DNA of 64,000 nt, from NCBI GenBank assembly GCA_000711775.1, contig ARYC01019563.1:1-64000 (forward strand), in the 5' to 3' direction. A program made the translations under genes and the position numbers. A model generated the notes under the pieces. It searched no databases, was not told the origin of the DNA, and saw nothing but the letters and a program-made list of their open reading frames with translations. This document shows positions 23,962 to 34,735 of this stretch, piece by piece (the stretch's first letter is position 1; each line of letters opens with the position of its first letter). The stretch comes from Oxytricha trifallax (taxonomy: Eukaryota; Ciliophora; Spirotrichea; Sporadotrichida; Oxytrichidae).

Positions 23962-24405
23962 ATATGCTGAAAAGTCTTCTATAGGATTGGAATCTGGAAA
24001 GTATGAGGGAGTGAAGACTATTGGGATATCTGCTTTAAATACCCCTGAACTATTTTACTGTGATGAACTCTAAGGTTGTCCATAATAAAAAATGCATCCT
24101 TAACACATACTTTTCCAATTAAAGCTTCGCAATATTCAATAAACTTTTCAGAATTGACAGAATGGTTGAATAATTCGAAATATTCTAATCCACCTGTATT
24201 GGATATGGAGGCTGCAACAGCTATTGTTGTGGGTTTTATTGTTTTTTAGGGAGAGGCGATAAACCCCAAAACCCCATCATCATCTCATCAGCAAAGTAAA
24301 GTGAAATCTAGTGTAAACAATTATTATAAAAGTCAATGATTCCAACTTATTATAAAGTATTAGTCATCAACATGATCTTCAATAAGAATAAGCTGCTTAA
24401 TGTCT
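23860..24405 (-). pseudogene. DDE transposase of element E
   Basis: Legible parts: FADE near 24295 (first Asp), a strand with TTIAVAASISNTGGLEYF, then FIMDNLRVHHSK (second Asp) near 24085 and PSYFPDSNPIEDFSAY (Glu) near 23960. This is the Tc1/mariner-IS630 pattern, closer to the classic NPIE form than the TBE NGIE form. Frame changes occur at the first Asp, where a CCCCAAAACCCC tract lies (24264-24275), and between the second Asp and the Glu. The preceding 60 residues may come from the end of the frame at 24379-25782. Confidence 0.75.
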
Positions 24406-25782
24406 TAATCGTGCGGTACCTTTTATTCCTAATTCTTATAAATTTAATCTTAGGATCGTGCTAGTTGTATTTAATTATTGTCTCTTGAATGCTAATGTTA
24501 TAATTATGTCTACTTGAGCTAGTAGTATGTAGTTATTGCTGATATGGCTTTATTATGGGCTGTGATTGCTGCTACTAGACAGGAATAATTTATTCAACTT
24601 TTTACTTAATTTTCTACCTTTCGATACTTTTGTGATTAGAGAGATTATAATTTTAATATTGCCATGGATTAAGTTCATGATTTTTGCTATATTTTTTTTG
24701 CATTCCTCTATTGTTTCATTAAAAGTATCAACTACATACTTCAATTTCTTCTAAATATCGTCAATTGTTTTAACTAAGGCATTAGCTTGTTCATTCAATT
24801 AATTGATTCTAGCTTAATGCTATCCTTCCTTTTTGTAAAATCCTGTAGTTGTCTCATGTATCGTTTTTTGAAGCTCGACGATCTGGTCATTGATTCTTCT
24901 TGCATTTCTCGCTAATTACACCTGAGTTGCAACTCCTAGAGTCGGAGCTACCTTTTTTATATCTTCAACTAATATTTAGAATGTCTGTTGTATCTCCTCT
25001 CGCCCGTCAACAATTAATCTTGAAACTTTCTCAATGTCAACATCTTTAATCTAGGATTCTAATTTGTTCACTTTGATAAGAGCTTCATTAATTTGGTCTG
25101 TTAATTTTTAATATAGAGGAGTTTGTAGCATATCTGCCACCTATTTCAATAGTCGTTCATTTATTTCTTCCCGAGCTTTAGATGTAAGATCGCCAAATTT
25201 TTTCTCCATTAGGTCTTCTATTTAATTAAGTTCCAGAAAAGTTGTATTATTTTGTATTTAAGAGAATTGAGATTCTGTGCCTTTTAAATTAGACTGCAAG
25301 GATTATAAGTCCATTCCAATAGTGTTGCTTTAGTTATCATTCTTCGAAGGAGCTAATGATTTTTAGCTTTAGATAGAGATAATATCATTGCTCTGGTCCT
25401 CCTTGGCTGGTGTTGGCTTTAGATTCTTTTTTGCTGTATTTTACTTCTTTTTGCTTGCTGGAGTAGCTGCCTTGCTATCAGCTTTTCTCGAATTCAGCGT
25501 TTAAACAACTCAGCTCTTGTGTATATTTATAGTATCAGCTCCAAACTTCTTTTTAAGCTGTTTTTTAACGTCCTAGTATGTCTACTTGCCAAGCATGCCT
25601 TGCTTCTTCAAATGTTCTAATATCTTCTGCTTTGACTCTTTTTACCTCAGCTCCTCTTGCTATTCTTCATTGAAAAATTCGGCAGTATAACCAGAGTTCT
25701 CATCACATTAGTTTTCTGATGGCGGAGACTCTATTTTTTACTTTTGTTTTGCTTTTTAATTTTTCCCATATAATTAGTTGTA
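24379..25782 (-). CDS. Long coiled-coil ORF, possibly N-terminal extension of transposase E
   Basis: Open for about 467 codons with TAA/TAG as Gln, ending in TGA at 24379-24381. The N-terminal third is charged (IESPPSENQCDENSGY, QQEELRQKESKQKILEHLKK) and is followed by a lysine/alanine-rich linker (KAATPASKKKQN). The middle is a long coiled coil (EINERLLKQVADMLQ, INEALIKVNKLESQIKDVD, RRINDQIVELQKTIHE). The C-terminus (TTSTILRLNLQELGIKG) resembles the region before the DDE domain of IS630-type transposases. There is no in-frame ATG before 25596; an ATG at 25769 would be in frame but for one base in an A-run near 25737. The function is unknown. Confidence 0.7.
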
Positions 25783-26315
25783 TCACTTATTAAAAAGACT
25801 TGCTTAAATAGCATATCGTGTTGCTATATTTAACTTTAAATAAGGCGGAAATGGAATCTATTTTAAATATTTTTAGTAACTTAAGATAAAGTGACTTTTA
25901 GAGGAACAACTATTCGATAAGTATTATAAATTTGTTGATTGATATATTAATTTATTTATAGAATCAAAAAAATTCTAAAACTCTAACAAAGTCTCACAAA
26001 CTATAACAAAGTACAACAACTTTTTTTATTTAACTTAATTTAAAATTTACTGAAAAATATAAATTAATTGAAAATTTCTAACATTAAAAACAAGGTCTTT
26101 CAAAATATAATACTTTATTAGTTAAAGACTTTTCTATTAAGCTTTCGACTTTATGATAAATAAATTTACTATGACTTTGATTTAACACAACTTTGAAAGT
26201 TACATAGGGCTTAAAGCACCTGTCATTCTTATTTTTAAACAAGCTCATTAGCACTATTAAATTTATCGTTTTTTAATAAAAGCTGTAATTGTAGTATTTT
26301 TAAAATCTTTTAGGG
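25783..26315. other. AT-rich spacer with AACAAAGT repeats
   Basis: Contains CTAACAAAGTCTCACAAACT and ACTATAACAAAGTACAACAA at 25981-26020. The second is repeated almost exactly at 27147-27168, inside the gene at 26513-27357. No coding frame. Confidence 0.5.
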
Positions 26316-26352
26316 GCATTTTTTCACAACCACATGGTGAAATTTTGCCCAT
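26316..26352. repeat. Left border palindrome of element D
   Basis: GGGCATTTTTTCACAACCAC then ATGGTGAAATTTTGCCC, an imperfect palindrome. Its partner is at 34736-34772. Confidence 0.55.
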
Positions 26353-26512
26353 GAGAAAATGTGATGAAAATCATCTAAAAGAATTGGCTTTTTTACTTAA
26401 AATTTTAGCACAAAATTTAAAAAAGCTATTGTGTAAAATAAAAAATTTTTGTTATTAAGTTAAATAATTTTAGTTGGATAAATATTTCCTCAAACCTCAA
26501 ATTTAATGCCAC

Positions 26513-27357
26513 TCATATCATAAAATTATTATTCTACTAAATAGGCTATTAATTTAAAAGGTTGCCTTCTTAATCAATGACTCCACCATCGTGGAGTTGC
26601 ATCGCTAGATTCTTATAGTTGACTAATTCGTCAATTTAGCCCCTTAAATCATTCATTTCATCCCTCACCCTTTGATTTTGTTCCATAAATTTATGTTTCG
26701 ACTTAGTGTCAATGTTTGGACCAGACTTCTATTCTTCAATATCAACTTGCCTGGTTTTTCTTTTTGTGCTCTGTTTTAATAAGAAGGCAGATCGTCCCTT
26801 GTTAACTAAAGTTTAGATAAATATTAAATTGGACTTAGCACTGTAACTTATTGAATTGTTGAGGGCATCTAGGAATTAGGGCTTCATGTGTACAATGTTA
26901 TTCTGTGAATTATCAAGTCTTACTCTCCTTTACTCCTTAGCCCTCTAAATCATGTTTTTGATCCCTTCTGTGTCTAAATTCAGCAGAATATCAGTAATCC
27001 ATTTCTTGTCTAAATGGAGCCAGTCCATTTAGTCGGGTAAGTACTTCAATATTGAGGGCTTGTCTTCAGCATAAGAGAGGAAATCATCTGCTGTCAGTCC
27101 TTCGATCTGAGGAATTGCTGAATGTATTACATCGCTTCTTTTCAAAAACTATAACAAAGTCCAACAAAAAATAGTACCTCTTTCTACCCTGTAAAAATGT
27201 TTCTGAAAAAGTAAATATTTGAGCAATTGAGTTTTGGCAAGTATGCCCCACACTCCTAAGTCAGGAAATCGTAGAGTTCTTTTTTTGAACCTATCTTCGA
27301 TCTGACCTCACTCACATGGACACCCTAAAAATTTTGTTCATGTTGACTTATAAGATA
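26513..27357 (-). CDS. TBE '22-kDa'-like protein of element D
   Basis: Exon 1 reads VSEVRSKIGSKKELYDFLTQ, aligning with FRSKEDLYRYLT of the TBE protein. A GTGGG...TTTCAG intron (27203-27251) falls at the conserved intron 1 position. Exon 2 is open to TGA at 26513-26515 and includes GLTADDFLSYAEDKPSILKY, WLHLDKKWITDILLNLDTEG and a basic helix (SAFLLKQSTKRKTRQ), ending in a predicted coiled coil (HKFMEQNQRVRDEMNDLRGQ). The start codon was not found; the frame is open upstream without ATG, so a further exon may exist. No break was seen in exon 2. The role is unknown. Confidence 0.6.
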
Positions 27358-27524
27358 TTGATATTTTAAATTTTTATAAATATAATTAATATACTAGTTA
27401 AAAATATTAGTTTGTGAGAGTTTGTGAGATTTTTAATTTTAATTAAGGCTACATTTAATTCATTTACAAAGTGATTATTCTATATAGTAATAAGTATAAT
27501 ATAAACTTAATAGAAATCATAGAA

Positions 27525-28847
27525 ATTTATGGAGTCGAGAAGTCTTAAAATTCAAAATAGTCTGATATTAGAGACTTTTTGCGCTAAGGTCATTGGCGAA
27601 GACCATCATCAGAAGAGGAAGATGAGGTTTCAGAGTAGAATACCTTGAAAAATGATGATTCATCGGATGAATTAGTCTATTGTAAAACAACTTGTTTGAT
27701 GGCTCCAGGACAGCTTCTAATAGATGATTAAAAATTAATTTCTCTTATAAACTCTCACATCCACAGATTAGAGGCTAGAGTATTGCTAAATATCGAAAAC
27801 AAATATTCGATACCTAAATAATTGATCCTCGGAGGCTTATTAGTTTTATGGAGGGGGGGGGGAAGATAAACTAAATGCCTTAAGTGCAGAGTAGATTAAG
27901 ACTACATAACTGCATATAGAAAAGCTAATCTAAAGTAGGACTATTTAATTAAAATCAAGAAATTCTAAATAATAAGAAACAATTACAAAGTAAAGTCCAT
28001 TCGTTAACTTGAGTTCATATATCTTATTGCAAGAAGATGATCATAATGTAAGAAAATTAAACTATAATATTTAATATCCTTATTTTAATAATAGAGTTGC
28101 AAATATTCGAAAACTTAATGTAGATCCACAAAGTGCAGCAAGGATCACGATAGGCTTATCAGGAAATTATATTAAATTTATGGGTGCACAAAAAAACAAT
28201 TAATGAAAAGATTTAAAATAAATATCTCCAAAGTCAACATGGTGATTGGTATATGAAAAAATAAGATAATATAAAAAAGTAAAGTTATTTAACATGAGAA
28301 AAAATTCTTAATCAGATTAATTTAAAATGCTATTTGTCAAATGTAACAAAGTTCACAATAAATAATTTCAGCCAAATAAATACATGATTATTTGATTGTA
28401 AAGTTATGCCTTCAAGTCCCGCTATAAAGAATTTGAAATATTATAAGAAAAGATATAGGATTTATTTACAATATGGTTTATCACATTGATAAAAGATCAA
28501 ACAGTCTCGAATGCTTGAAACAGTGGTAAATTGCAGCAAGTTTATATGTCAACTACATAAATAAAAACAAGTTAATAATAAATATTGATGAGAGTGGCAT
28601 ACAAAGCTAAAGCTATTTAAGAAAGGCCTGGAGTTAGAAAGGTACCAGGAACTACAATGATTAGTTAGTTAGATATTATGGAATAAACATGATTGCAGCT
28701 GGGTTTAGTGATGGCAAAATTTTGTATACTTTGAGTATTGGGAAGAATAATACGACAACGTTCCTTTATTTTCTACTCTAAATCATTGATTACTCAGACT
28801 AAAACTATAACGAATAAAGAATTTATACCGTATTTTTACTCGATAAT
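27525..28847 (+). pseudogene. Transposase of element D, 5' part
   Basis: An acidic N-terminus (PSSEEEDEVSEQNTLKNDDS) is followed by LLIDDQKLISLINSHIHRLE. A ten-G run lies at 27853-27862, and the frame is lost by 28010. The DDE domain starts near 28580 with IINIDESGIQSQSYLRKAW, then YYGINMIAAGFSDGKILY, and reaches VFLLDN at 28832-28847, where the TBE begins. The first and second catalytic Asp are present. It belongs to the Tc1/mariner-IS630 superfamily. Confidence 0.75.
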
Positions 28848-28986
28848 CAAAACCCCAAAACCCCTTAGTGAGGTTTATAAGTGCTTTGATTTGTAGGGTA
28901 TAGTTGGGGTCTTATTGGGGTTAGTAGAGAAAGCGCAAGTTTTATGTGAATTTAATGAATATTTAATGAGTATTAATGTGCTTAAA

Positions 28987-30435
28987 TCAAAAAAATTTTA
29001 TCTGCTTATCTTTGTGGTATCTCTTGAACTTAGCTCTCTTTAATGTTTCAAGTATATCTTCTAATGATGATCTTGGATATGCTGGAGCTCTTACTATGAT
29101 CATCTCAACCATTTTCTTAATCTAAGTGCATACATCTTCTTGCTTTATATGTTTAACAGCCATGCTTATTGATTACTTTTCTTGCTTTGTTCCGAAGTAC
29201 GACATACTTTCCATATCGCACTCTAAAATAATTGCTGCTACCGCCCAGACATCCCACTAAACAGAGCCATTAGTCCACTTCTCTCTTATTGGGAAGTACC
29301 CAGGTGTGCCTAGCACTTTAGCTAAAGTCACTATTTCTTACCTTATTGCTCTATTGAAATCAATGACTACTATTTCGAAAGGACAGAGATTTAGCATTAC
29401 ATTTTCTGGCTTCAAATCTCTATGAACATACCCTAGATCATGCAGCTCTTTCACACCCTTGATCATTTCCGTGAGTATCTCATTCAAGTCATCTGGGTAT
29501 CTATTATGGTAGAGATAATCTCTTAGAGTCATTTCAAATTTCTTAAGTCGTAGTGCAATAAAACCATGTCCAAGAATAACTCCATCGAGTTTAAGCAAGT
29601 TCTTGCATTACCTTTTATGAGCCTCTCTTAGTATTATGTATTCATTGGCAAACTCATTTTGATACTGCTCGTTCCTAATAAGATATTTGAAAGGATATAC
29701 TTTATAAGCATACTCATCAACTACTATGAGTTTTGCCTTGTTAGGCACATCAATATGTAAATAGTTGTCAATGCAAAAACTGAGATCTACTGCATTTAAT
29801 GCAGGTATATACATAGCTCTCTCTTACAAGCATGCTATATATAATTCATTAGCTGGTTGGTTCATTGACTCAAAACGTTTCTGCTTCTTAAGTCTCTCTT
29901 CCTGCTCTCTTTAAGACTCTATAGTATTGGACTTTCTCTTGGCTGGTATAAGTTTTTATGTTTCTTTATCTTGCATTAAAAACTCACTTAAATGATGTTT
30001 TTGCATGTGTCTTTTAACTTTAGCTGAGTGAGTGTAAGACTTCATGCAAGTCGTGCACTAATACCTGCCATCGACCTTTTCGTGCTTAAAATATATCTTA
30101 TCTCTCCCAGAGTGCATCTCTTTGATGTGCCTCTTCAAGCTCGAATCAGTTGAGAAGAAATTTTAGCATTCATGACATTAGAATTCTTTAATCTTTTCTA
30201 GTGGGAGATGTTCTTTTAACTCCTCAACATCTTCGATTAGCGTTTAAATACTTATCTCTGCTCTCTGCTTCCTGATATTTATTTCTAGAACAAACACCTC
30301 TGATTCAAACTCAAGAGCTTTAAGCTCTGGCTCCTTTTCAATGTATATGATCTCTGGCTTCTTAGTTTATCCAAAGTTTAGCTAAGATTATCCACTGCCA
30401 AGAGAGACTGCTTTGCGATTTAAGTTAGCCGCCAT
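28987..30435 (-). CDS. TBE 57-kDa zinc-finger/protein-kinase, intact
   Basis: A 482-residue frame from ATGGCGGCT at 30435 to TGA at 28987. Two Cys2His2 fingers lie at about residues 86-110 (CHECQNFFSTDSSLKRHIKE) and 128-150 (CTTCMKSYTHSAKVKRHMQK). The kinase domain covers about 235-460: the lysine is in YKVYPF, the helix-C Glu in FANEYIILREAH, the catalytic loop is VHRDLKPENV, and VIDFNRA stands in place of the usual DFG. GTPGYFP and WDVWAVA follow. No glycine-rich loop is evident. The basic C-terminus is RAKFKRYHKDKQIK. The length agrees with the known TBE 57-kDa ORF. It shares no strand with the 22-kDa gene, from which it is divergently transcribed. Confidence 0.92.
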
Positions 30436-30884
30436 GTTTAAATTCAAATTTAAATTTCTATTATAAAGCTCTAATAACCTCTCTAGTTATAGTAACTTTG
30501 TATAGGAGTTGGTACTGCAACAACAATGGTTGATTCTTAGGCGTTAGACATCATATTTATACTAAGTTTATAACTATAAATTTTCTAAATTCATGCTTAA
30601 TATTTTTAATTTTGGTACCAACTTAGAAAAAATTCAGGTTGGTACTGGTACCAATTAGGTTTTGAACCATTTTGGAACTTTTCCATTAAAACCTCATTAG
30701 TTTAAAACTAGGTACTAATTAAGTTTTGGTACTATTAAATTGGTACCAATTAAAATTAAACGAATTTAGTACCAGTACTAATTAAATTTAAACAAATTTA
30801 GTACTAATTTAATGGAACTAAATTGATAAAAATGGAGCTCCATCTCTGCAGTTTGTTACAGCTTCTGCAAACTTTCTCCACGTA

Positions 30885-30987
30885 TCTTTGCAGGGTTGAC
30901 CTCCTATAAGATGCCCATATTTAATAGTAAGATTTTAAACAATAGGATCCAGAAGTCTATAAGTTATAATTTGAAATTCATTTATAG
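30885..30987 (+). promoter_or_regulatory. Conserved leader and 5'-UTR intron, TBE-B 22-kDa gene
   Basis: TTTGCAGGGTTGACCTCC then ATATTTAATAGTAAGATTTT, shared with groups A and C. The predicted intron 30927-30987 (61 bp, GTAAG to TATAG) ends 14 bases before the start codon. Confidence 0.55.
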
Positions 30988-31001
30988 GAAGAGGAACAAA
31001 G

Positions 31002-31792
31002 ATGGAATCACTCAATGATCAAATGAAAAGAGTCGAGGCTCAAGAAATGATATCAAAATTCAGAAGTAAGGAAGATCTCTATCGATACCTAACTTTACAT
31101 GGTAAGATAACTTGATGACTATTAACATATTATACAGTTGGTTTATTCCTTCCTACGATGGAAGGTACCAAAATTTCATTCTTGAAAGCAATACTTTGTG
31201 AGGAGAAGAAAGCTTTTAAAAATAAAGAGATTAAACTAATCGAAATTCCCAACTACCCTGAGATTTCAGTCACTAATCTTTATGAGGATGCCATGTAAGA
31301 TGAGGAAGTGGTAGTTTACCTTCCTACCAAGAAACAACTCTCTAATAAACTCCCAGAGAGGAACTTCTTCTTTGGTGTTCTTGGTACAATAAAAGAGGAT
31401 TATCTCAGAGAAATTATTGAAGAAGCACATAAGAAACGATATTCTATTTCTCCTGAAGACTAGAAGAAGCAAGGCATTCTTATAAGCTCAGCTTGGCTAG
31501 AGGAACTTAAGAAGCATCCTTATCTTTCAAGTAAGCTTTGACATACAACTTTGTAGGAAAATCTGGCACTGGTATATATCTTATGAAAGAGCATGCTAAG
31601 GTTCATAGAGAGAGAAAGTCACAGAAAATTCATGAAGTGAGCAAGAGACTTTATAAAGATGTTTAAAAGCCAGATGAAATGAACATAGATGCAGGAGCTG
31701 GCACAAAGAGAAGAAATATGGGCCCAAGCAAGCCATAAGAAGAGGAGAAGAAAGAGAAGCCAAACCCATTTATGGGCCAGTTTAATATGTGA
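31002..31792 (+). CDS. TBE '22-kDa' ORF with two tiny introns, intact
   Basis: Spliced length is about 242 residues. Exon 1 starts MESLNDQMKRVEAQEMISKF. Introns are 31102-31137 (36 bp, GTAAG to ACAG) and 31531-31556 (26 bp, GTAAG to GTAG). Exon 2 includes FLPTMEGTKISFLKAIL, LSNKLPERNFFFGVLGTIK and EEAHKKRYSISPED. Exon 3 is basic then glycine/proline-rich, ending FMGQFNM-TGA. The stop is 7 bases from the convergent transposase stop. Without splicing both introns the frame breaks, which supports them. The biochemical role is unknown; conservation across all TBE groups implies it matters for the element. Confidence 0.88.
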
Positions 31793-31798
31793 ATATAT

Positions 31799-32863
31799 TC
31801 ATTCGTTTAAATCTAAAACTTATTTATAAACATTCATTCTTCCCTTTCTCGCACAAATTTTTGTCTTATCTACGCTCACTCTCTTACAGCTGCTTTGAAT
31901 CAAGTCTACTGTATCGATGGGCAAGTCGTGCATAAGATGATACAGCAGAAGCTTCTTGTAGTGAGTCTTTATTTAACTCCAGTAGAATTCTATTCCATTA
32001 AATTAAGGGCTGTAAGGAACGTTGTATACAGTGGTTATGTTTAGGTCTTCATAAGCTTTCTTAGACTCCTTAGTCTTATGAACTGATAGGTTATCAACAA
32101 ACAGGATGATCTCTTGGTTGCTATACTTCTCTCTGAGCTTATGTAGGAACTCTATGTACTACTCTCGCTTAATAGAGCGAGGGTGAATCACATAACTCTC
32201 TAAGCCTGAATCTTCACTTATACCAGCTATAATTGCATGAGTGACTACCTTTACTTTTTAGGCATAAACTTCTATGTTATCATACTTCTTGTACCATGAC
32301 TTATTAATAAAAGTGTTGAACGTAAACACAGCTTCATCTGCATGTATGAACTTGATGTTATTATCAATAGCTCTCTGCATTTAATCATATATATAGTTTA
32401 AATTATTACTATAAAATGGCACTGTAAAATCAATCACTCTCTTAACTCTGTTGACAGTCTTGAAAGTAATACCATTTCGTCTATAAATATTGGCTATAGT
32501 CTAAGGAGAGATACGCATGTCTGGAAACTTGCGATGAAACATGACAGCTCGTTAGTCAAGAGGAAAGTGAGCCCAATACTTTAATGTCTTAGAGTCACAG
32601 AGATAGTCAATATGGACCTGTGAGAACTTTTATTTTCTTGCAGGATGTTTTCAAGAGCCTGAGTTATAATGTTAAACAGCTAACAAGCAATGATACCTAA
32701 CAGTTGGGGCACTCTTGTGTAGGAGTCTTGCTATGGCTGTATAATTCAACACTGGTTTGACTTAGTCTATATTAATACTTGTACCATACCTAAGCTTAAG
32801 CAGTAAATCTAAATATTACTCATCATAAATAGACCCTAAATTTCGCTAATTTCTATTTCTCAT
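31799..32863 (-). pseudogene. TBE-B DDE transposase, two lesions
   Basis: It starts MRNRNQRNLGSIYDEQYLDL at 32863, then TVRYHCLLAVQHYN. One in-frame TGA lies near 32650 and a one-base frame change near 32585. After that the frame is open to TGA at 31799: YWAHFPLDQRAVMFHRKFPD, HADEAVFTFNTFI (Asp), FVDNLSVHKT (Asp), YSPQFNGIEFYW (Glu). All three catalytic residues are intact. It is a Tc1/mariner-IS630 type cut-and-paste enzyme. Confidence 0.88.
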
Positions 32864-32966
32864 TTTGAAAATTGGCCTAATTTCTCTACTAACCCCAATA
32901 AGACCCCAACTATACCCTACAAATCAAAGCAACTTATAAACCTCACTAAGGGGTTTTGGGGTTTTG

Positions 32967-33512
32967 AATGCTACTTACCACAAGAGTGTAGTTACTTAGT
33001 AAAAATTAAGGCTCTATCAAATTTCTGTATTATATTTGGGACCATAATAATTTACAATGGCTCCTATCAAAAAATATTTTCCTGTCATTAAGAAAGATTA
33101 GAATCCCATAACATAATCTTCAAACAAGGAGGTATTTATGAAAAATTTAACAAAAATTATCCAAAGCAAAGATTTTCTTGGATAAGAAATTGCTATTATA
33201 GTTGCTTCAAATATGCAAAAGGAGCAATATTGCAAAATAAAATTTGAAATTTAACCTATAAAGAATACATGCATTCTTAAGAAAATAGATTGGAATTTAT
33301 TTAGAATCTAAAAACTTTTGATGGTAAAAAAGTTGTAAGATTTTGATATTAAACATTTTATAATCAAATTAAACCAAAACTCTTTTAAAGTTTAAGTAAT
33401 TAGAAAAGGTTGGTTATATCATAGATAAGTAATAATTATTGTTAATTTAAATAGTTAAAAATTATATATTTAATTAAATTTCAGTATAATTCCTTTAACT
33501 TCATCTTCTAAT
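32967..33512 (+). pseudogene. Transposase of element D, 3' part
   Basis: It continues the frame interrupted at 28847 with NATYHKSVVTQQKLRLYQ, then VLYLGPQQFTMAPIKKYFPV. In related enzymes the last motif is PIE, carrying the third catalytic residue; here it reads PIK. The frame stays open to TGA near 33510, overlapping the antisense gene at 33419, so the natural end is uncertain. Confidence 0.7.
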
Positions 33513-34513
33513 CTCCTTTGAATTCGTTGCCAATATGGACTGTGAAAGCTTTTATTGGGGTTTGATCTTTTGAATATTTCTAGTTTATACTACCCCTGAA
33601 AATGCTGATCAATAATATCCCAAAATTCTTGGGGTTTCTTAGAATGATCAGTTGTCTTTGCCCAAATTTCTCCTGGAATATTATCTAATATAGCTTAGTT
33701 ATAGTAGCCTTTCACACCAATGATGCAATATTCCCTTGAGTATTCAGGCGTTTTACTGTTGATCAAGTTTAATTTTGAAGTTAATTTGACCCATACCAGA
33801 GTTTTAATAATTGCATAGTCATTCTATCTCAGGTGATTTATTCCTTCTTGTTGGGTATTTTAAAGTGTCCAATAGAATATCATTCCTTGCTGTTGCACTA
33901 GTGTTAGGGATATTTGTTTTAATCTGTGATTAGGAAGATATGAGTATGGCGTCGACTATAGACCTTTCAATGGGTTGTCTTCAATAACTAAAGAAAATAG
34001 TGAGCCTGTTAAACTTATCATCGTTTTGTGTAAATTTTGCCAAAAATCATCATTTCTAACATCCACGCTTAGCTTGATTGGGTTTCCATAAGTCATTTTT
34101 TCTCTATATAATCCTACCATTTTTTGCAAATTTACCCACCTTGAACTTCATAAATGTATTTTGGAATTTATAGCGCTGTTAACGTTGGGGTCTTTGTCAT
34201 GCTTTAAAACTTTCATGGATTAGTAATTGCATGCTTCAAGCTGTTTTTAATCGATTAAAAACTAGGTCCCTGGTATTTTAGTTTTATCAACAGGCTTACA
34301 TTTTTTCATATGTCTTGAGCAATGATCTTTTTTTTTTGATATTTTATGACATCCTATACATTCAAGCTTCTGTAGTAGTTCCTCAGCTCTTTGAATTCTA
34401 TGAAGTTTTCTGCATTAGTTCTTATTACTCCAGTGATTTGCTCTCGTCTTGATGTTCTTAAAAGTTTTTTTCACAGTTATTTCAGAAGAAATCTTAAATT
34501 TAACCTGATCCAT
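33419..34513 (-). CDS. MT-A70 family methyltransferase-like gene (DNPL variant)
   Basis: 364 codons from ATG 34513 to TGA 33419, with one in-frame TGA at 34148-34150. The N-terminus is basic and has a Cys/His cluster (CIGCHKISKKKDHCSRHMKKC minus its last residue) that could bind zinc. The MT-A70 domain covers about 140-330: VDVRNDDF, then VIEDNPLKGLQSTPYSYLP where active members have DPPW, then QGMIFYWTL, LVWVKLTSKLNLIN, SREYCIIGVKG, HSKKPQEFWDIID and YKLEIFKRSNP. These match METTL3/MTA-type spacing throughout. Loss of DPPW suggests a non-catalytic partner, like METTL14 or ciliate MTA9 relative to MTA1. It sits at the edge of element D. Confidence 0.75.
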
Positions 34514-34735
34514 AATAAGCTAATTTGCTTAGCTCTTTAAGAAGTATCTACTATTCTTTGCTAATTTACTGGATCATTGAAAAAAAATTGATTATATTAT
34601 TTTTGTCAAATGCGAAGAGTACTTAAAGCACATCAATAATTTTGAATATTTAGAACTCAAATATTTGTTTTTGTGGTCAATTTAGAAAAGCAGAAGAACT
34701 CTTCAATTGCAGAGTTTAAACTACTTTTAATTATA

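Larger units (their letters stand above)
22990..25790. mobile_element. TBE-like transposon E (22-kDa-like gene, transposase, coiled-coil ORF)
   Basis: A 22-kDa-type gene on the plus strand converges on a DDE transposase on the minus strand, the same arrangement as in the TBEs. Upstream of the transposase on the same strand is a long coiled-coil frame. I could not find terminal inverted repeats, so the borders are those of the genes. It is clearly diverged from groups A-C in every protein. Confidence 0.55.
28848..32966. mobile_element. Complete group-B TBE transposon, 4119 bp, AAT target duplication
   Basis: Both tips are perfect CAAAACCCCAAAACCCC in inverted orientation, followed by matching repeats (CTTAGTGAGGTTTATAAGTG) of about 90 bp. 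AAT flanks both sides (28845-28847 and 32967-32969). It carries an intact kinase gene, an intact 22-kDa gene with introns and a transposase with two lesions. It sits inside the transposase gene of element D and keeps that reading frame across the junctions if removed with one AAT. This is the best preserved TBE in the window. Confidence 0.97.

Noticed and set aside
27853-27862. Ten-G run as a regulatory or G-quadruplex site
   Set aside because: A single run cannot form an intramolecular quadruplex; more likely a slippage-prone homopolymer or a sequencing uncertainty.
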